Assembly (NCBI RefSeq): GCF_030010625.1 | Contig: NZ_JASCXN010000012.1 | Coordinates: forward strand, 62,001-126,000 | Source: Streptomyces sp. CC208A | GTDB lineage: Bacteria > Actinomycetota > Actinomycetes > Streptomycetales > Streptomycetaceae | Direction of reading: 5' to 3' | Length of the DNA: 64,000 bases | Shown here: piece after piece, positions 24,770 to 34,298 of the stretch | How positions within the stretch are numbered: the stretch's first letter is position 1 | Layout: each line of letters opens with the position of its first letter | Made by a program: the position numbers and the translations under genes | The notes under the pieces: generated by a model | What the model saw: the letters and a program-made list of their open reading frames with translations, nothing else | Database searches by the model: none | What the model was told of the DNA's origin: nothing

Positions 24770-26323
24770 TTATTCGACCTCATCAGACGGCTGGCTGTGC
24801 GGAGTGGGGGAATCGGTGCCCGAGCGCTTGTCGCCGTTGAACGCCTCCCACATCAGCCCGGGTTGGCGGGCGGGATTCCGGGGGGCGGGGGCGGGCTCGG
24901 GGCCGGTGCGGACCACCGGTGTCGGGACGGGCGAGTCGCGGCGGCGGCGGGGCAGACCGTTGAGGGTCTTCCCGTCGATGAACGGTGCCGCGCTGTCGTC
25001 CAGGGGCCCGAGGACGGGCGGGGGTGCGGGGGCGGGCGGGGGTACGGGCAGCGGCGCGGGCGGGGGCGCCGGCGGGTCGGTGCGCCTCGGCAGGGGACGG
25101 ACCGGTCCGCCCGCGCGCTTCCGGGCGGGCTCAGGGGTTCTCACGACGGGCCTCTCCACCGTGGTGATCAGGCGCCGGGGGACGAGGACCACGGCCCGTA
25201 CGCCTCCGTAGGCGGAGGGCCGCAGGTCGACGTCGCAGCCGTGCTCGCGGGCGAGCCGGCTCACGACCGGCAGGCCCAGCTGCGTGACCTCGCCCAGACC
25301 GGCCAGGAACAGACCCGACGCCGAATCCGTCATCACACGGTTGATGCGCTGCCGGACCTCCTCGGTCAGGCCGACGCCGCGGTCCTCGATCTCGATCGCG
25401 ATGCCGGAGGGCACCTCGACGGCGCTCACCTCCACGGGGGTGTGCGGGGGCGAGAACGTCGTGGCGTTGTCGAGGAGTTCGGCGAGCAGGTGGATCAGCG
25501 GCTCGGCGCCGGGACCGGTCACCGCCGCCTCCGTGACCGACTGGAGCTTCACCCGCGGGTAGTCCACGATGCGCGACATGGCGCCGCGCAGCACGTCGTA
25601 GAGCGGGATCGGCTTGGACCACTGACGGCCGGGCCGGGCGTCGCCCAGGACCGCGATGCTGGCCGCGAGCCGGCCGATCAGCGCGTTGCGGTGGTCGACG
25701 TCCTGAAGGCCGCGGGCGAGCACGAGGTCCGTGCCGTGGACGATCTGCATCTCCCGGAGGTCCTTGGCGAGCTGGTGCACGATCGCCTGGACGCGGCGCG
25801 CGACGGCGACGAGGGCCCGCTGGGAGGAGTCCCGGGTGTTCTCCTCGGCCTCCACGGCCTCCAGGAGCGTCCGCAGCGCTCCCCTGAGGGCCTCGGTGAA
25901 GCCGTCGTCGAGATGGTCCCCGAAACGGATGGAGTTCACGATCTCGGAGGTCGAGTCGCCCTTCTGGAGCCGGGCGACGGCCGCCGGGAGGAGCTCCTCG
26001 GCCATCCACACGGTGGTGGTGCGCTGGTCTGCGAGGCGCGAGAGCAGCGCGGTCTCACGCTCCGCGTGCGCCTGCCGCGCCGCCTGCATCGCCCGGGCGT
26101 GACGGGACGCCTCGGCCTTCCCCGCCAGACGCACGGTCAGGGCCGCGCTGCCGACCGTGAGGGAGACCGCCGCGAAGCCGTACCAGGCCACCGGTGTCCG
26201 TATCTCCGCGGGCGCGAAGAGCAGCCCTATGGCGAAGAGGGCGGCCAGGACGCCCGGCGGGACGAGCCACACCGGAGCCGGCGCACCCGGCCTGGCTCTG
26301 GAAGTTGAACCTGCGCGAACCAT
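24770..26323 (-). CDS. cvnA: Conservon 2 sensor histidine-kinase-like protein
   Basis: A 517-residue protein of the same build as the conservon 1 sensor: two N-terminal membrane helices (about residues 17-38 and 43-67) with almost no extracytoplasmic loop, a coiled region, a degenerate phospho-acceptor segment containing VDHRNALIGRL, and an HATPase with LAELLDNATTFSPP (about 277-292) and GLPVVSRLAREHG. The tail holds a long proline-rich part. The gene ends in TAA, rare in this GC range. Without a sizeable outside domain, the signal is more likely membrane- or cytoplasm-derived. Confidence 0.92.
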   Translation of the reverse strand: MVRAGSTSRARPGAPAPVWLVPPGVLAALFAIGLLFAPAEIRTPVAWYGFAAVSLTVGSAALTVRLAGKAEASRHARAMQAARQAHAERETALLSRLADQRTTTVWMAEELLPAAVARLQKGDSTSEIVNSIRFGDHLDDGFTEALRGALRTLLEAVEAEENTRDSSQRALVAVARRVQAIVHQLAKDLREMQIVHGTDLVLARGLQDVDHRNALIGRLAASIAVLGDARPGRQWSKPIPLYDVLRGAMSRIVDYPRVKLQSVTEAAVTGPGAEPLIHLLAELLDNATTFSPPHTPVEVSAVEVPSGIAIEIEDRGVGLTEEVRQRINRVMTDSASGLFLAGLGEVTQLGLPVVSRLAREHGCDVDLRPSAYGGVRAVVLVPRRLITTVERPVVRTPEPARKRAGGPVRPLPRRTDPPAPPPAPLPVPPPAPAPPPVLGPLDDSAAPFIDGKTLNGLPRRRRDSPVPTPVVRTGPEPAPAPRNPARQPGLMWEAFNGDKRSGTDSPTPHSQPSDEVE

Positions 26324-26722
26324 CAACGGCTTCCCTCAACGGTCTGGAATGGGAGCGGACTGAAGTGGCGCGACGCACCGACGACCGCCATGGGGAAACG
26401 GGCCCGCGTCCGGTCGCGCGCACCTGCTCGTCGGCGCCCGCTCCCAGCGGTCATGACTCGCTGTGAGCGGAGCAACACATCTGCGGAGCATAGTCAGTTC
26501 GGCATGGGCGTGTGACCGCGATGGAAGGAAGCGTTCTATCAATCAAATGGGTCGCATAAGGGGTCGGAAATGTGTATCGAAATTGACATCGAATGATCAG
26601 AGTGTGTGCTGTTCGCCGGTCGTTTCGAAGCGCGACGGGGGCGCACACACGAACCCCGGCGCCGCGCAGCCGCGACGCCGGGGAAGCAGGGAGAAGAGGG
26701 AGGACAAAGAGGCGGGGCGGGG
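26324..26722. promoter_or_regulatory. 399-bp region upstream of conservon 2
   Basis: No gene is supported. Bases about 26470-26620 are clearly richer in A and T than the rest of the window (for example AATCAAATGGGTCGCATAAG, GTGTATCGAAATTGACATCG), the best place for the conservon 2 promoter. The right end holds the terminator of the SWIM/SNF2 operon. Confidence 0.5.
26654..26683 (-). terminator. Terminator of the SWIM/SNF2 operon
   Basis: CCCCGGCG (26654-26661) and CGCCGGGG (26676-26683) form an 8-bp stem 40-70 bases beyond the stop of the SWIM gene in its direction of transcription. Confidence 0.6.
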
Positions 26723-28039
26723 TCAGTCCTCCCGCTCGGCGTCCGCCGTCGCCATCGTGAGCGCCGTCGCCGGATCCCGGTCCGCCGGACCCGCCGGGAC
26801 CCAGACGCCCCCGGCCCGCCGGTACGGCCACCACCGGCCGTCCTCGCCGAGCCGCAGCTGCGCCTCGCCGCCCGCCATCGTCCAGCACGCCCCCGACCGG
26901 CTCGACCCGGGGCGCTCACCGTCCTCCCAAGCGGCGGTGAACCGCGCCGTCGCCCGGGCCAGGGCCTCCTCGTCCGGCGTCCACGACCCGTCCAGTACGG
27001 CGAGGGCGGCGGCCCCGCCCCACCGCCACGCGCGCGTGGCCAGGTCGAGCTCCGCCCGCGACCGCGCGGTACCGGAGGCGAGGCGCCCCGCGACCCACGA
27101 CGGCGGCCGCCCGGCCGCGAGCCGCACCGCGTCCTCGGCGACCGACAGCCCCGCCGCCGTCTCCGACGGAGCGGGCCGGCCGGTGAGGAGCTCGGTGAGC
27201 AGCCGGTGGGCGCGGGCCGCCGTGTCCGCCGCGAGGAACTCCAGGGCGGCCGGCTCCACGCCCGGCTCCGGATCCGTCTCCGTGTCCAGCGACGGCGGCT
27301 CCCCGGGGACCGCCGCCGGCACCGGCACGGCGGGCAGCGGCGGCAGGATGTCCCGCAGCGCGTACGCCTCCGCCGCCGACACCCCCGCCGGCGCGCCCCC
27401 GGCCGCCCCCGCGCCCCGCGGAGCACCGGTCCCGGCACCCGCCCGGGCCGCGCTGCGGGCCTGGAGCGCGTCCACGACCGCCCGCCGGCCCCGCCCCCGC
27501 ATCAGGAGCAGCACGAACGGGTCCTCGTCCAGGATCCGCGCCACCTGATGGCAGAGCGCCGCCGTGTGCGGACAGTGGTCCCACGCCCCGCAGTCGCACT
27601 CCGGGTCCAGGTCGCCGATGCCCGGCAGCAGGTCGACGCCGACCGCCGCCGCGTCCTCCACCAGGTGCGGCGGCATCTCGTGGTCAAGCAGCGCGGCGAT
27701 GTGCCCCGCGCTGTCGACGGCCAGGTCGAGCAGCCGGTCCCACTCCTCGTCGGTGAGGGTGCGCACCAGCACGTCGCCGCGGTACGCGGTGCCGTCGCGG
27801 TCCTGCACGACGGCGGTGATCCGCCCGGGCCGCACCGACACCGCGCCGACGGCACCGGCACGCGCGTGCTTCCGGCCGGCCTTCACCTGCTGCCCGTCGA
27901 GCGCCGTGTCCTCCAGCGCCTTCAGCCACGCCCGGCCCCACCAGGTCCGGGTGAAGGCGCCGCCCCGCGCGGGCGGCGGCGCCGCGAAGGTCAGCTCCTC
28001 GGCCTCCTGGCCGGTCCCGTGCTCGCCGTACTCGCTCAT
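26723..28039 (-). CDS. SWIM zinc-finger protein
   Basis: A 438-residue protein. The N-terminal part (TRTWWGRAWLKALEDTALD, GRKHARAGAVGAVSVRPGRI) is the usual partner of SNF2 helicases in actinobacteria. The SWIM motif CxC...CxH is seen as ECDCGAWDHCPHTAAL, followed by LDEDPFVLLLMRGRGR. The remainder is Ala/Pro-rich with no enzyme motif. SWIM domains bind DNA or proteins through zinc. The ATG overlaps the stop of the helicase gene by four bases; the two products very likely form one complex. Confidence 0.9.
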   Translation of the reverse strand: MSEYGEHGTGQEAEELTFAAPPPARGGAFTRTWWGRAWLKALEDTALDGQQVKAGRKHARAGAVGAVSVRPGRITAVVQDRDGTAYRGDVLVRTLTDEEWDRLLDLAVDSAGHIAALLDHEMPPHLVEDAAAVGVDLLPGIGDLDPECDCGAWDHCPHTAALCHQVARILDEDPFVLLLMRGRGRRAVVDALQARSAARAGAGTGAPRGAGAAGGAPAGVSAAEAYALRDILPPLPAVPVPAAVPGEPPSLDTETDPEPGVEPAALEFLAADTAARAHRLLTELLTGRPAPSETAAGLSVAEDAVRLAAGRPPSWVAGRLASGTARSRAELDLATRAWRWGGAAALAVLDGSWTPDEEALARATARFTAAWEDGERPGSSRSGACWTMAGGEAQLRLGEDGRWWPYRRAGGVWVPAGPADRDPATALTMATADAERED

Positions 28040-31000
28040 CGCCCGCCCCTGTTCCTGTCCTCGTCCCTGTCCCCGGCTCCGTCCGTGCGCAGCCGGACCA
28101 GCTCCGCCAGTTCCGCGTCGGTCAGTTCGGTCAGTTCCGCCGACCCGTCGCCGGAGGTGCCGAGCACCGCGTCGGCCAGCTCGCGCTTGCGCGCGAGCAT
28201 CGCGGCGATCCGGTCCTCGACCGTCCCCTCGGCGACGATCCGGTGCACCTGCACCGGCCGCGTCTGCCCGATCCGGTACGCCCGGTCGGTGGCCTGCGCC
28301 TCCACGGCCGGGTTCCACCAGCGGTCGTAATGCACCACGTGCTCGGCCCGGGTGAGGTTGAGCCCCGTCCCGGCCGCCTTCAGCGACAGCAGGAAGACCG
28401 GCACCTCGCCGTCCTGGAAGCGGGCGACCATCGCCTCCCGCTCCGCGACCGGGGTGCCGCCGTGCAGGAACTGCGTCCGCACCCCGCGCTCCGTCAGATG
28501 CGTCTCCAGGAGCCGGGCCATCTCCACGTACTGGGTGAAGACCAGGGTGCTCGCCCCCTCGGCGAGGATCGTGTCGAGCAGCTCGTCGAGGAGCTCCAGC
28601 TTCCCCGAGCGGCCCGCGATCCGCGGCAGCTCCTCCTTCAGGTACTGCGCGGGGTGGTTGCAGATCTGCTTGAGCGAGGTCAGCAGCTTCACCACCAGAC
28701 CGCGCCGCGCCATGCCCTCGGCCTCCGCGATCGCCACCAGGTTCTCGCGCACCACCGCCTCGTACAGACCGGCCTGTTCCGGCGTCAGGGAGACGGCCCG
28801 GTCGGTCTCGGTCTTCGGCGGCAGCTCCGGCGCGATCCCCGGATCGGACTTGCGGCGGCGCAGCAGGAACGGCCGGACCAGCGCGCCGAGCCGCTGCGCG
28901 GCGGCCGGATCGGCGCCGCCCTCGACGGCGGCCGCGTACCGGCGCCGGAACGCCCCGAGCCCGCCGAGCAGCCCCGGCGTCGTCCAGTCGAGGATCGCCC
29001 ACAGCTCCGAGAGGTCGTTCTCCACCGGGGTCCCGGACAGCGCCACACGCGCGCGTGCCCCGATCGTCCGCAGCCGGCGGGCCGTCGCCGAGTACGGGTT
29101 CTTCACGTGTTGGGCCTCGTCCGCCACGAGCAGCCCCCAGGACCGGACGGCGAGCCGCTCGGCGTCGAGTCGCATCGTGCCGTACGTGGTGAGGACGACG
29201 TCCCCGTCCGCGAGCCCGTCGAGGTCGCGCGCGGTGCCGTGGAAGCGCCGCACGCGCGTGCCAGGGGCGAACCGCTCGAACTCCCGCTGCCAGTTGCCCA
29301 TCAGCGAGGTCGGGCAGACGACCAGGGTGGGGCCCGCGGTGGCCGGCTCGCCCTGCCGGTGCAGGTGGAGCGCGATGACGGTGATGGTCTTGCCCAGGCC
29401 CATGTCGTCGGCGAGGCAGCCGCCGAGGCCGAGCGAGGTCATCCGGTGCAGCCAGTTCAGACCGCGCAGCTGGTAGTCGCGCAGGGTGGCGGCGAGCCCT
29501 GCGGGCTGCGGGATCTCCCGGACGCCGCCCTCGGGGTCGGCCAGCCGCTCGCGCAGCCGTTCCAGGGCTCCGGTCGCGACCACCTCGACCGGACGCCCGT
29601 CGACCTCCGTGGTGCCGGTGAGGACGGCCGCGAGCGCGTCGACCGGCGTCACCTTGCGGTCCTGCCGCTCCCGGGCGCGCAGCACCTCCGCCGGATCGAC
29701 CAGGACCCACCGGTCGCGCAGCCGGACGAGCGGCCGCCCGGCCTCGGCGAGCCGGTCGAGCTCGGCCCGCGTCAGCTCCTGATCGCCCACGGAGAACCGC
29801 CAGCTGAAGGCGAGCAGGGCGTCGGCGGACAGGAACGACGGCAGCCTGCTCCCGGCGCCGTCGGAGCCCTCCGCGGACGCCGTCCCGCCGACGGGCCCGG
29901 TCCCGCCGGTCCGCGAGGACCCGGTCTCCACCGGCCCGATCACCGCCCGGGCGGTCAGCCGGTCCGTCAGCTCGCGCGGCCAGTGCACCCGCATGCCCGT
30001 CGCGGCGAGCGCGCGTGACGCCGGGCCCAGCAGCTCGACGATCTCCTCGTCGGCCAGCTCCACCCTGTCCGGCACGGCCGCCGTCAGGAGCGGGGCGAGC
30101 GGCGGCCAGGCGCGCGCGGCCCGGCGCAGCGCGAGCAGGGCGTCCATCCGGGCGCGCGGCCCGAGGGAGGCCGCCACCGGCCCGGCGCCCGACCAGGCGT
30201 CCGCCGCGTCCACGACCACCGCCGGGTCGGCGGCGGAGTGCAGCTGCAGCACCGCGCGGAAGGCCGGCGCCTCGGCGGCGTCGGCGGTGAGGCCGGGCAG
30301 CTCCAGACGGAGCGAGAGCCGTACGCCGGCGTCGTGACCGGCCGCCAGGTCGGCGGCCCACGGCCGCTGTTCGGGAACGGAGTGCGGCTCCTCGGCGGCG
30401 AAGGCGGGGCCGCCGGCGGCGAGCACGGCGGCCGGGGTACGGGGGAGGGCGTCGGCGACGGCGTCCAGGAAGGCCCGCAGCAGCGCCTCGGGCTCCGGCA
30501 GCAGCCAGTCCTCCTCCCCGGCGGGGTCACCGGCCGGGCCCAGCGGCACGGCGTGCGCGGTGGGCGGCATCGACGCGGCGAGGGTCCGCAGCCGGTCCAG
30601 CTCCTCGGGCCCCAACGGCCCCGCCCGCCAGGCGTCGTGGCCCTCCGCCGTCACCCCGGGCAGCAGCAGGCCGCGGGCCGTGAAGTCCAGGGCGAGGAGC
30701 GCCGCACCGCCCCAGAACGCCGCCGCGGGATCGGCGCCGCCGGAGAGCCGGGCCCCGGCGAGGAACGGCAGGGCGTCCCGTACCGACAGCAGGAGCGCGG
30801 GGACGGGAACGGCCCGGAGCTCGGAACCGTCCACCACCGTGACCTCGCCCTCCACCGCCCCCGGCGGGCCGGCGAGCGGCTCCCCGGCGGGCGACCAGAG
30901 CGCGATGCGGCCGAGCCGGGGCGGATCGGCGGGAAGGAAGACGGCGGCCGGGGCGGCGGCCCCGGAGAACGGAGCGGGCGGGAGGGAGGGTTCGGGATCG

Positions 31001-31041
31001 GGGCCGGAGGATCGGAACGACGACGTCAACACATTCCCCAC
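28036..31041 (-). CDS. SNF2-family DEAD/DEAH-box helicase
   Basis: A protein of up to 1001 residues. An N-terminal SNF2-specific half is followed by the motor: motif I LADDMGLGKTITV, motif II LLVADEAQHVKN (DEAQ), motif III LSGTPVENDLSELW, and the second lobe with TLVFTQYVEMARLLE, FLLSLKAAGTGLNLT and QATDRAYRIGQTRPVQVH. Such proteins translocate on double-stranded DNA and remodel bound protein, for example RNA polymerase (RapA-like) or repair factors. The start is uncertain: GTG at 31041 or 31032, neither with a convincing ribosome site. It is the first gene of a two-gene operon with the SWIM protein. Confidence 0.93.
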   Translation of the reverse strand: MGNVLTSSFRSSGPDPEPSLPPAPFSGAAAPAAVFLPADPPRLGRIALWSPAGEPLAGPPGAVEGEVTVVDGSELRAVPVPALLLSVRDALPFLAGARLSGGADPAAAFWGGAALLALDFTARGLLLPGVTAEGHDAWRAGPLGPEELDRLRTLAASMPPTAHAVPLGPAGDPAGEEDWLLPEPEALLRAFLDAVADALPRTPAAVLAAGGPAFAAEEPHSVPEQRPWAADLAAGHDAGVRLSLRLELPGLTADAAEAPAFRAVLQLHSAADPAVVVDAADAWSGAGPVAASLGPRARMDALLALRRAARAWPPLAPLLTAAVPDRVELADEEIVELLGPASRALAATGMRVHWPRELTDRLTARAVIGPVETGSSRTGGTGPVGGTASAEGSDGAGSRLPSFLSADALLAFSWRFSVGDQELTRAELDRLAEAGRPLVRLRDRWVLVDPAEVLRARERQDRKVTPVDALAAVLTGTTEVDGRPVEVVATGALERLRERLADPEGGVREIPQPAGLAATLRDYQLRGLNWLHRMTSLGLGGCLADDMGLGKTITVIALHLHRQGEPATAGPTLVVCPTSLMGNWQREFERFAPGTRVRRFHGTARDLDGLADGDVVLTTYGTMRLDAERLAVRSWGLLVADEAQHVKNPYSATARRLRTIGARARVALSGTPVENDLSELWAILDWTTPGLLGGLGAFRRRYAAAVEGGADPAAAQRLGALVRPFLLRRRKSDPGIAPELPPKTETDRAVSLTPEQAGLYEAVVRENLVAIAEAEGMARRGLVVKLLTSLKQICNHPAQYLKEELPRIAGRSGKLELLDELLDTILAEGASTLVFTQYVEMARLLETHLTERGVRTQFLHGGTPVAEREAMVARFQDGEVPVFLLSLKAAGTGLNLTRAEHVVHYDRWWNPAVEAQATDRAYRIGQTRPVQVHRIVAEGTVEDRIAAMLARKRELADAVLGTSGDGSAELTELTDAELAELVRLRTDGAGDRDEDRNRGGR

Positions 31042-31066
31042 ATATGACTATCCGCGAGATATGACT
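31042..31066. promoter_or_regulatory. Direct repeat at the helicase promoter
   Basis: ATATGACT occurs at 31042-31049 and 31059-31066, 17 bp apart, in an A/T-rich island directly before the presumed start of the helicase gene. Nearly two helical turns of spacing suits a dimeric regulator on one DNA face, or the pair may overlap the -10 region of a leaderless promoter. Confidence 0.4.
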
Positions 31067-31319
31067 GCCTGTGAGAGCGAGCGGCCGACCTTACCCCACC
31101 CCGGCCCCCGACCACGCACCTTTGTGCGTGACGCCCGACACATGTGCACCGTGCCGATCTGAGGGTGGGGAACACCCCACCCCCCGGCCCCGGTCTGCCC
31201 CCGCCCACGGACGGGTGGTGACGCCATGGTTCCCCGTGGTCACGGATTCGTACGGTGAGGACCGCCGCCGCGCCCGGTGCGGGCGGCAGCCGCCTCCTCA
31301 CAGAAGCCGGAGCCCTTCC

Positions 31320-32420
31320 ATGCCCCAGGCCACCGCCACCGCCCCCGCCCCGGCCGAGGCGGCACCCGCCCCCCGGACGCGGGGCGGCGGCAGCGAGTTC
31401 ACGCCGCTCCTGCGCACGGTGAGGGGCCAGGGGCTCCTCGAACACCGACCCGGCTGGTACGCCCGGGACATCGCCCTCACCCTCCTCGGCATCGCCGGTG
31501 TCGCCGGCGCCCTCCTCCTCACCGGCCCGTCCTGGTGGGCGGTCCTCCTCGCCGTCCCCCTCGCCGTCCTCTCCGCCCGCGCCGCCTTCATCGGCCACGA
31601 CGCGGGCCACGCCCAGATCACCGCCGACCGTCGGGTCGGCCGCGCGATCCAGCTCGTCCACGCCAACCTGCTCCTCGGCATGAGCCGCGAATGGTGGAAC
31701 GACAAGCACAACCGCCACCACGCCCACCCCAACCACCTCGACAAGGACCCGGACGTCGCCGCCGACGTCCTCGTCTTCGCCGAGCACCAGACCTCCGGCC
31801 GCACCGGCCTGCGCGGCCTCCTCACCCGCCACCAGGCCCTGCTGTTCTTCCCGCTGACCACCCTGGAGGGCCTCGCGCTCAAGCTGTACGGCATCCAGGC
31901 CCTGCTCGCGAAGGACGGCCCGTACCGCACCCCGCGCGAGCGCCGCACCGAAGGCGCCCTGCTCCTCCTCCACTTCGCCGGGTACGCGGCGCTGCTCCTC
32001 ACCGCCCTCACCCCCGCCCAGGCCCTGGTCTTCGCGCTCGTCCACCAGATGCTGCTCGGCGTCCACCTCGGCATGGCCTTCGCCCCCAACCACAAGGGCA
32101 TGGACCGGCCCGACCAGCACGAGGACGGCGACAGCTGGGGCCATCTGCGCCGCCAGGTGCTGACCTCCCGCAACATCCGGGGCGGCGCCCTCACCGACTG
32201 GTTCCTCGGCGGCCTCAACTACCAGGTCGAGCACCACCTCTTCCCGTCCATGCCCCGCCCCCACCTGCGGCTCGCACAGCCTGCCGTCCGCGCCCACTGC
32301 CGGGCGCTGGGCATCCCGTACACCGAGACCGGCTTCGTCGACTCCTACCGGCAGGCCCTCGGCCACCTCCACGAGGTGGGCGCCGCCCTCCGAGAGGAGC
32401 ACGCCGGACGACCGGAGTAG
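31320..32420 (+). CDS. Membrane fatty acid (acyl-lipid) desaturase
   Basis: A 366-residue integral membrane desaturase. The three histidine boxes are HDAGH (residues 93-97), HNRHHAHPNH and QVEHHLFPSMPR; together they hold a di-iron site. Two pairs of hydrophobic segments lie around the boxes (LTLLGIAGVAGALLLTG, ALLLLHFAGYAALLLTAL). The pattern fits the front-end/acyl-CoA or delta-6-like branch found in actinomycetes. It inserts a double bond into fatty acyl chains, so it may adjust membrane fluidity. GGAG is nine bases before the ATG. A ferredoxin or reductase partner is not adjacent. Confidence 0.92.
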   Translation: MPQATATAPAPAEAAPAPRTRGGGSEFTPLLRTVRGQGLLEHRPGWYARDIALTLLGIAGVAGALLLTGPSWWAVLLAVPLAVLSARAAFIGHDAGHAQITADRRVGRAIQLVHANLLLGMSREWWNDKHNRHHAHPNHLDKDPDVAADVLVFAEHQTSGRTGLRGLLTRHQALLFFPLTTLEGLALKLYGIQALLAKDGPYRTPRERRTEGALLLLHFAGYAALLLTALTPAQALVFALVHQMLLGVHLGMAFAPNHKGMDRPDQHEDGDSWGHLRRQVLTSRNIRGGALTDWFLGGLNYQVEHHLFPSMPRPHLRLAQPAVRAHCRALGIPYTETGFVDSYRQALGHLHEVGAALREEHAGRPE

Positions 32421-32468
32421 GGTCGAACGCGCATCCGGCCACGCCGACACCCAGGGGGGACCTCTCAG

Positions 32469-33014
32469 ATGAGCGACGGCACCGTCACCACCGTCAGCAG
32501 CAACGGCACCTACTCCTTCACCAAGCCCAACCGCGAGGCCATCACGCTCCTCGCCGGCCTCGGCGTGGAGGGCGACGTCCACGCCGGCGTCACGGTCAAG
32601 CACCGCTCCCGCGTCGCCCAGGACCCGACCCAGCCGAACCTTCGGCAGGTCCACCTCATCCACGCCGAACTCTTCGACGAGGTCGCGGAGGCCGGCTTCG
32701 AGGTGGCCCCCGGCGACCTCGGCGAGAACATCACCACCCGCGGCGTCGACCTGCTCGCCCTGCCCACCGGCACCCTCCTCCACCTCGGCGCCGAGGCCGT
32801 CGTCGAGGTCACGGGACTGCGTAACCCCTGCGCCCAGATCGACAACTTCAGCCACGGACTGCTCAAGCAGGTCGTGGGCCGCGACGAGAACGGCGAACTC
32901 GTCCGCAAGGCCGGGATCATGGGCATCGTGCTCACCGGCGGCGAGGTGCGGCCCGGCGACCCGGTCCGGGTCGAGCTGCCCGCAGGACCGCACCGCCCGC
33001 TGGAGCGCGTCTGA
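32469..33014 (+). CDS. MOSC-domain protein
   Basis: A 181-residue MOSC domain protein (molybdenum cofactor sulfurase C-terminal type). The segments GVEGDVHAG, QVHLIHAELFDEV, PGDLGENITTRGVDL and VEVTGLRNPCAQID are seen, the last with the conserved cysteine that binds molybdenum cofactor or sulfur. Stand-alone MOSC proteins of this YiiM-like type reduce N-hydroxylated compounds or deliver sulfur; the precise role is open. GGGGGGACC sits before the ATG, and the gene follows the desaturase by 48 bp. Confidence 0.9.
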   Translation: MSDGTVTTVSSNGTYSFTKPNREAITLLAGLGVEGDVHAGVTVKHRSRVAQDPTQPNLRQVHLIHAELFDEVAEAGFEVAPGDLGENITTRGVDLLALPTGTLLHLGAEAVVEVTGLRNPCAQIDNFSHGLLKQVVGRDENGELVRKAGIMGIVLTGGEVRPGDPVRVELPAGPHRPLERV

Positions 33015-33042
33015 GCCTCGGGGCCTGGCGGGGCGGTGCTCC

Positions 33043-33864
33043 TCAGGAGGGGCGTACGGCCAGGGCGTCGAGTCCTTCGAGGAGCGCCGGCAGCCGGGGG
33101 CCCCGGGCCACCGGGAGCACCTCGCGCGGAAGGTCGTCGAGGAGGACGAAGGCCATGTCGTCGGTCCGGGCCACCAGCGACCAGCCGGGGCCGTCCGCGC
33201 GGAGCGTCCGCGCGCCCTCCCCGGCGAAGCCGGACCGCACCCGGCCCACCGGCGGAGGCTCCTCCAGATAGCCGCGCAGCTCGTCCAGGGCGCGGCGCAC
33301 CCCGTCGTACGGATCGGGCCCGCCGCCCGACCCGTCGGCGGGCGTGCCGTCGGCGGCGCCCTCCGGTCCGACCTGGGCCCGCCACTCGTCCCACCGCAGG
33401 GCCACCTCGTCGGCGCCGAGCCGGCGCTGGGCGGGGCCCCACGCGTCCTCGGCGGGCGGGGCGAGCGGGGCGGGGTCGCCCTCCTCGGGCTCGGGGTCGT
33501 GCGGATCGGGGACGCCGGGGGCCTTGGTGGCGACGGCGAGCGGCCAGCCGGGCAGCCCGGCGACGACGGATCCCTCGTCGGGGGAGAGGTCGTAGGCCAT
33601 CCCGCAGTCCCAGGAGGCGATGGCGACCGCCACCAGCGACACGTCGTCGATGACGACCGTCCAGCGCGCGCCGAGCCCGTCCTGGCCGAAGACCAGCCCG
33701 TACCCCTCCTCGTACGGTTCGAGGCCGAGCGCGGCGCAGGCCGCCGGGTAGTCGTCGCCGAGCACGCTGGGGAAGCGCGCGGGCGTCAGCAGGCACGCGG
33801 TCAGCACGAACAACGAGTCGTCGTCGGCCTCCGGCGCACCGGCCGCCGGTTCCGTAGCCGCCAC
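33043..33864 (-). CDS. Conserved hypothetical protein
   Basis: About 273 residues if the GTG at 33864 is used, which has GGGGAGG six bases upstream; a longer start at 33906 lacks this. The N-terminal half (FVLTACLLTPARFPSVLGDDYPAACAALGLEP, read in parts) and the middle RWTVVIDDVSLVAVAIASWDCGMAYDL look like a globular mixed alpha/beta fold; there is an acidic Pro-rich linker and a C-terminal LLDDLPREVLPVARGPRLP. No membrane segment or catalytic motif is seen. It converges on the MOSC gene. Confidence 0.65.
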   Translation of the reverse strand: MAATEPAAGAPEADDDSLFVLTACLLTPARFPSVLGDDYPAACAALGLEPYEEGYGLVFGQDGLGARWTVVIDDVSLVAVAIASWDCGMAYDLSPDEGSVVAGLPGWPLAVATKAPGVPDPHDPEPEEGDPAPLAPPAEDAWGPAQRRLGADEVALRWDEWRAQVGPEGAADGTPADGSGGGPDPYDGVRRALDELRGYLEEPPPVGRVRSGFAGEGARTLRADGPGWSLVARTDDMAFVLLDDLPREVLPVARGPRLPALLEGLDALAVRPS

Positions 33865-33954
33865 GGCACCCTCCCCATCTCGCTCCCCATCGGATCGTCG
33901 GCGCACCTTAACCAGTGAGTAACCCGTGCGTCGAGGGTCCTCGGCATGTGAGAC

Positions 33955-34269
33955 TCAGCCGCTTCTCACCCCGAGGAGGGAGCGGGCGACGGTCTCGGGG
34001 GTCTGGTTCCGTTCCCGCGCGAGGGCGAGGAGGGCCCGGGAGGCCAGCTCGTCGACGCCGAAGCCGAGCTGGCCGGGGGAGACCCAGGTGGCGGCCTCGT
34101 CCATCCGTTCCTGGTCGTCCTCGGCGCGGGCGGCCACGTAGACCGCGGCCGCCTCGAAGAGGTTGCGGCCCTGCCGTCCGGCGCGGGCCGGGGGCGGGGC
34201 GGCCTCGCTCCCGGAGGCGCGTCGGGCGGAGGGGAGGAACCTGCGCATGCGTTCCGCTATCCGTGTCAC
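33955..34269 (-). CDS. Conserved hypothetical protein
   Basis: About 104 residues starting VTRIAERMRRFLPSARR at GTG 34269, with AAGG nine bases before; GTG 34293 is an alternative. A basic amphipathic start is followed by LFEAAAVYVAARAEDDQERMDEAATWV and LALARERNQTPETVARSLL, all predicted helical. I recognise no family. It lies between two other minus-strand genes. Confidence 0.55.
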   Translation of the reverse strand: MTRIAERMRRFLPSARRASGSEAAPPPARAGRQGRNLFEAAAVYVAARAEDDQERMDEAATWVSPGQLGFGVDELASRALLALARERNQTPETVARSLLGVRSG

Positions 34270-34298
34270 GGCCGGCCGCCTTTCCCCGGGCACGGCTG

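Noticed and set aside
20805..26323. A full terpenoid biosynthetic gene cluster
   Set aside because: Only a terpene synthase and a P450 are seen; no prenyl-diphosphate synthase, ferredoxin or regulator is adjacent, so this is noted only as a possible pair.
31026..32993. 655-residue minus-strand open frame over the desaturase and MOSC genes
   Set aside because: It shows low-complexity Gly/Val/Glu composition and no domain; the plus-strand genes have histidine boxes and MOSC motifs.
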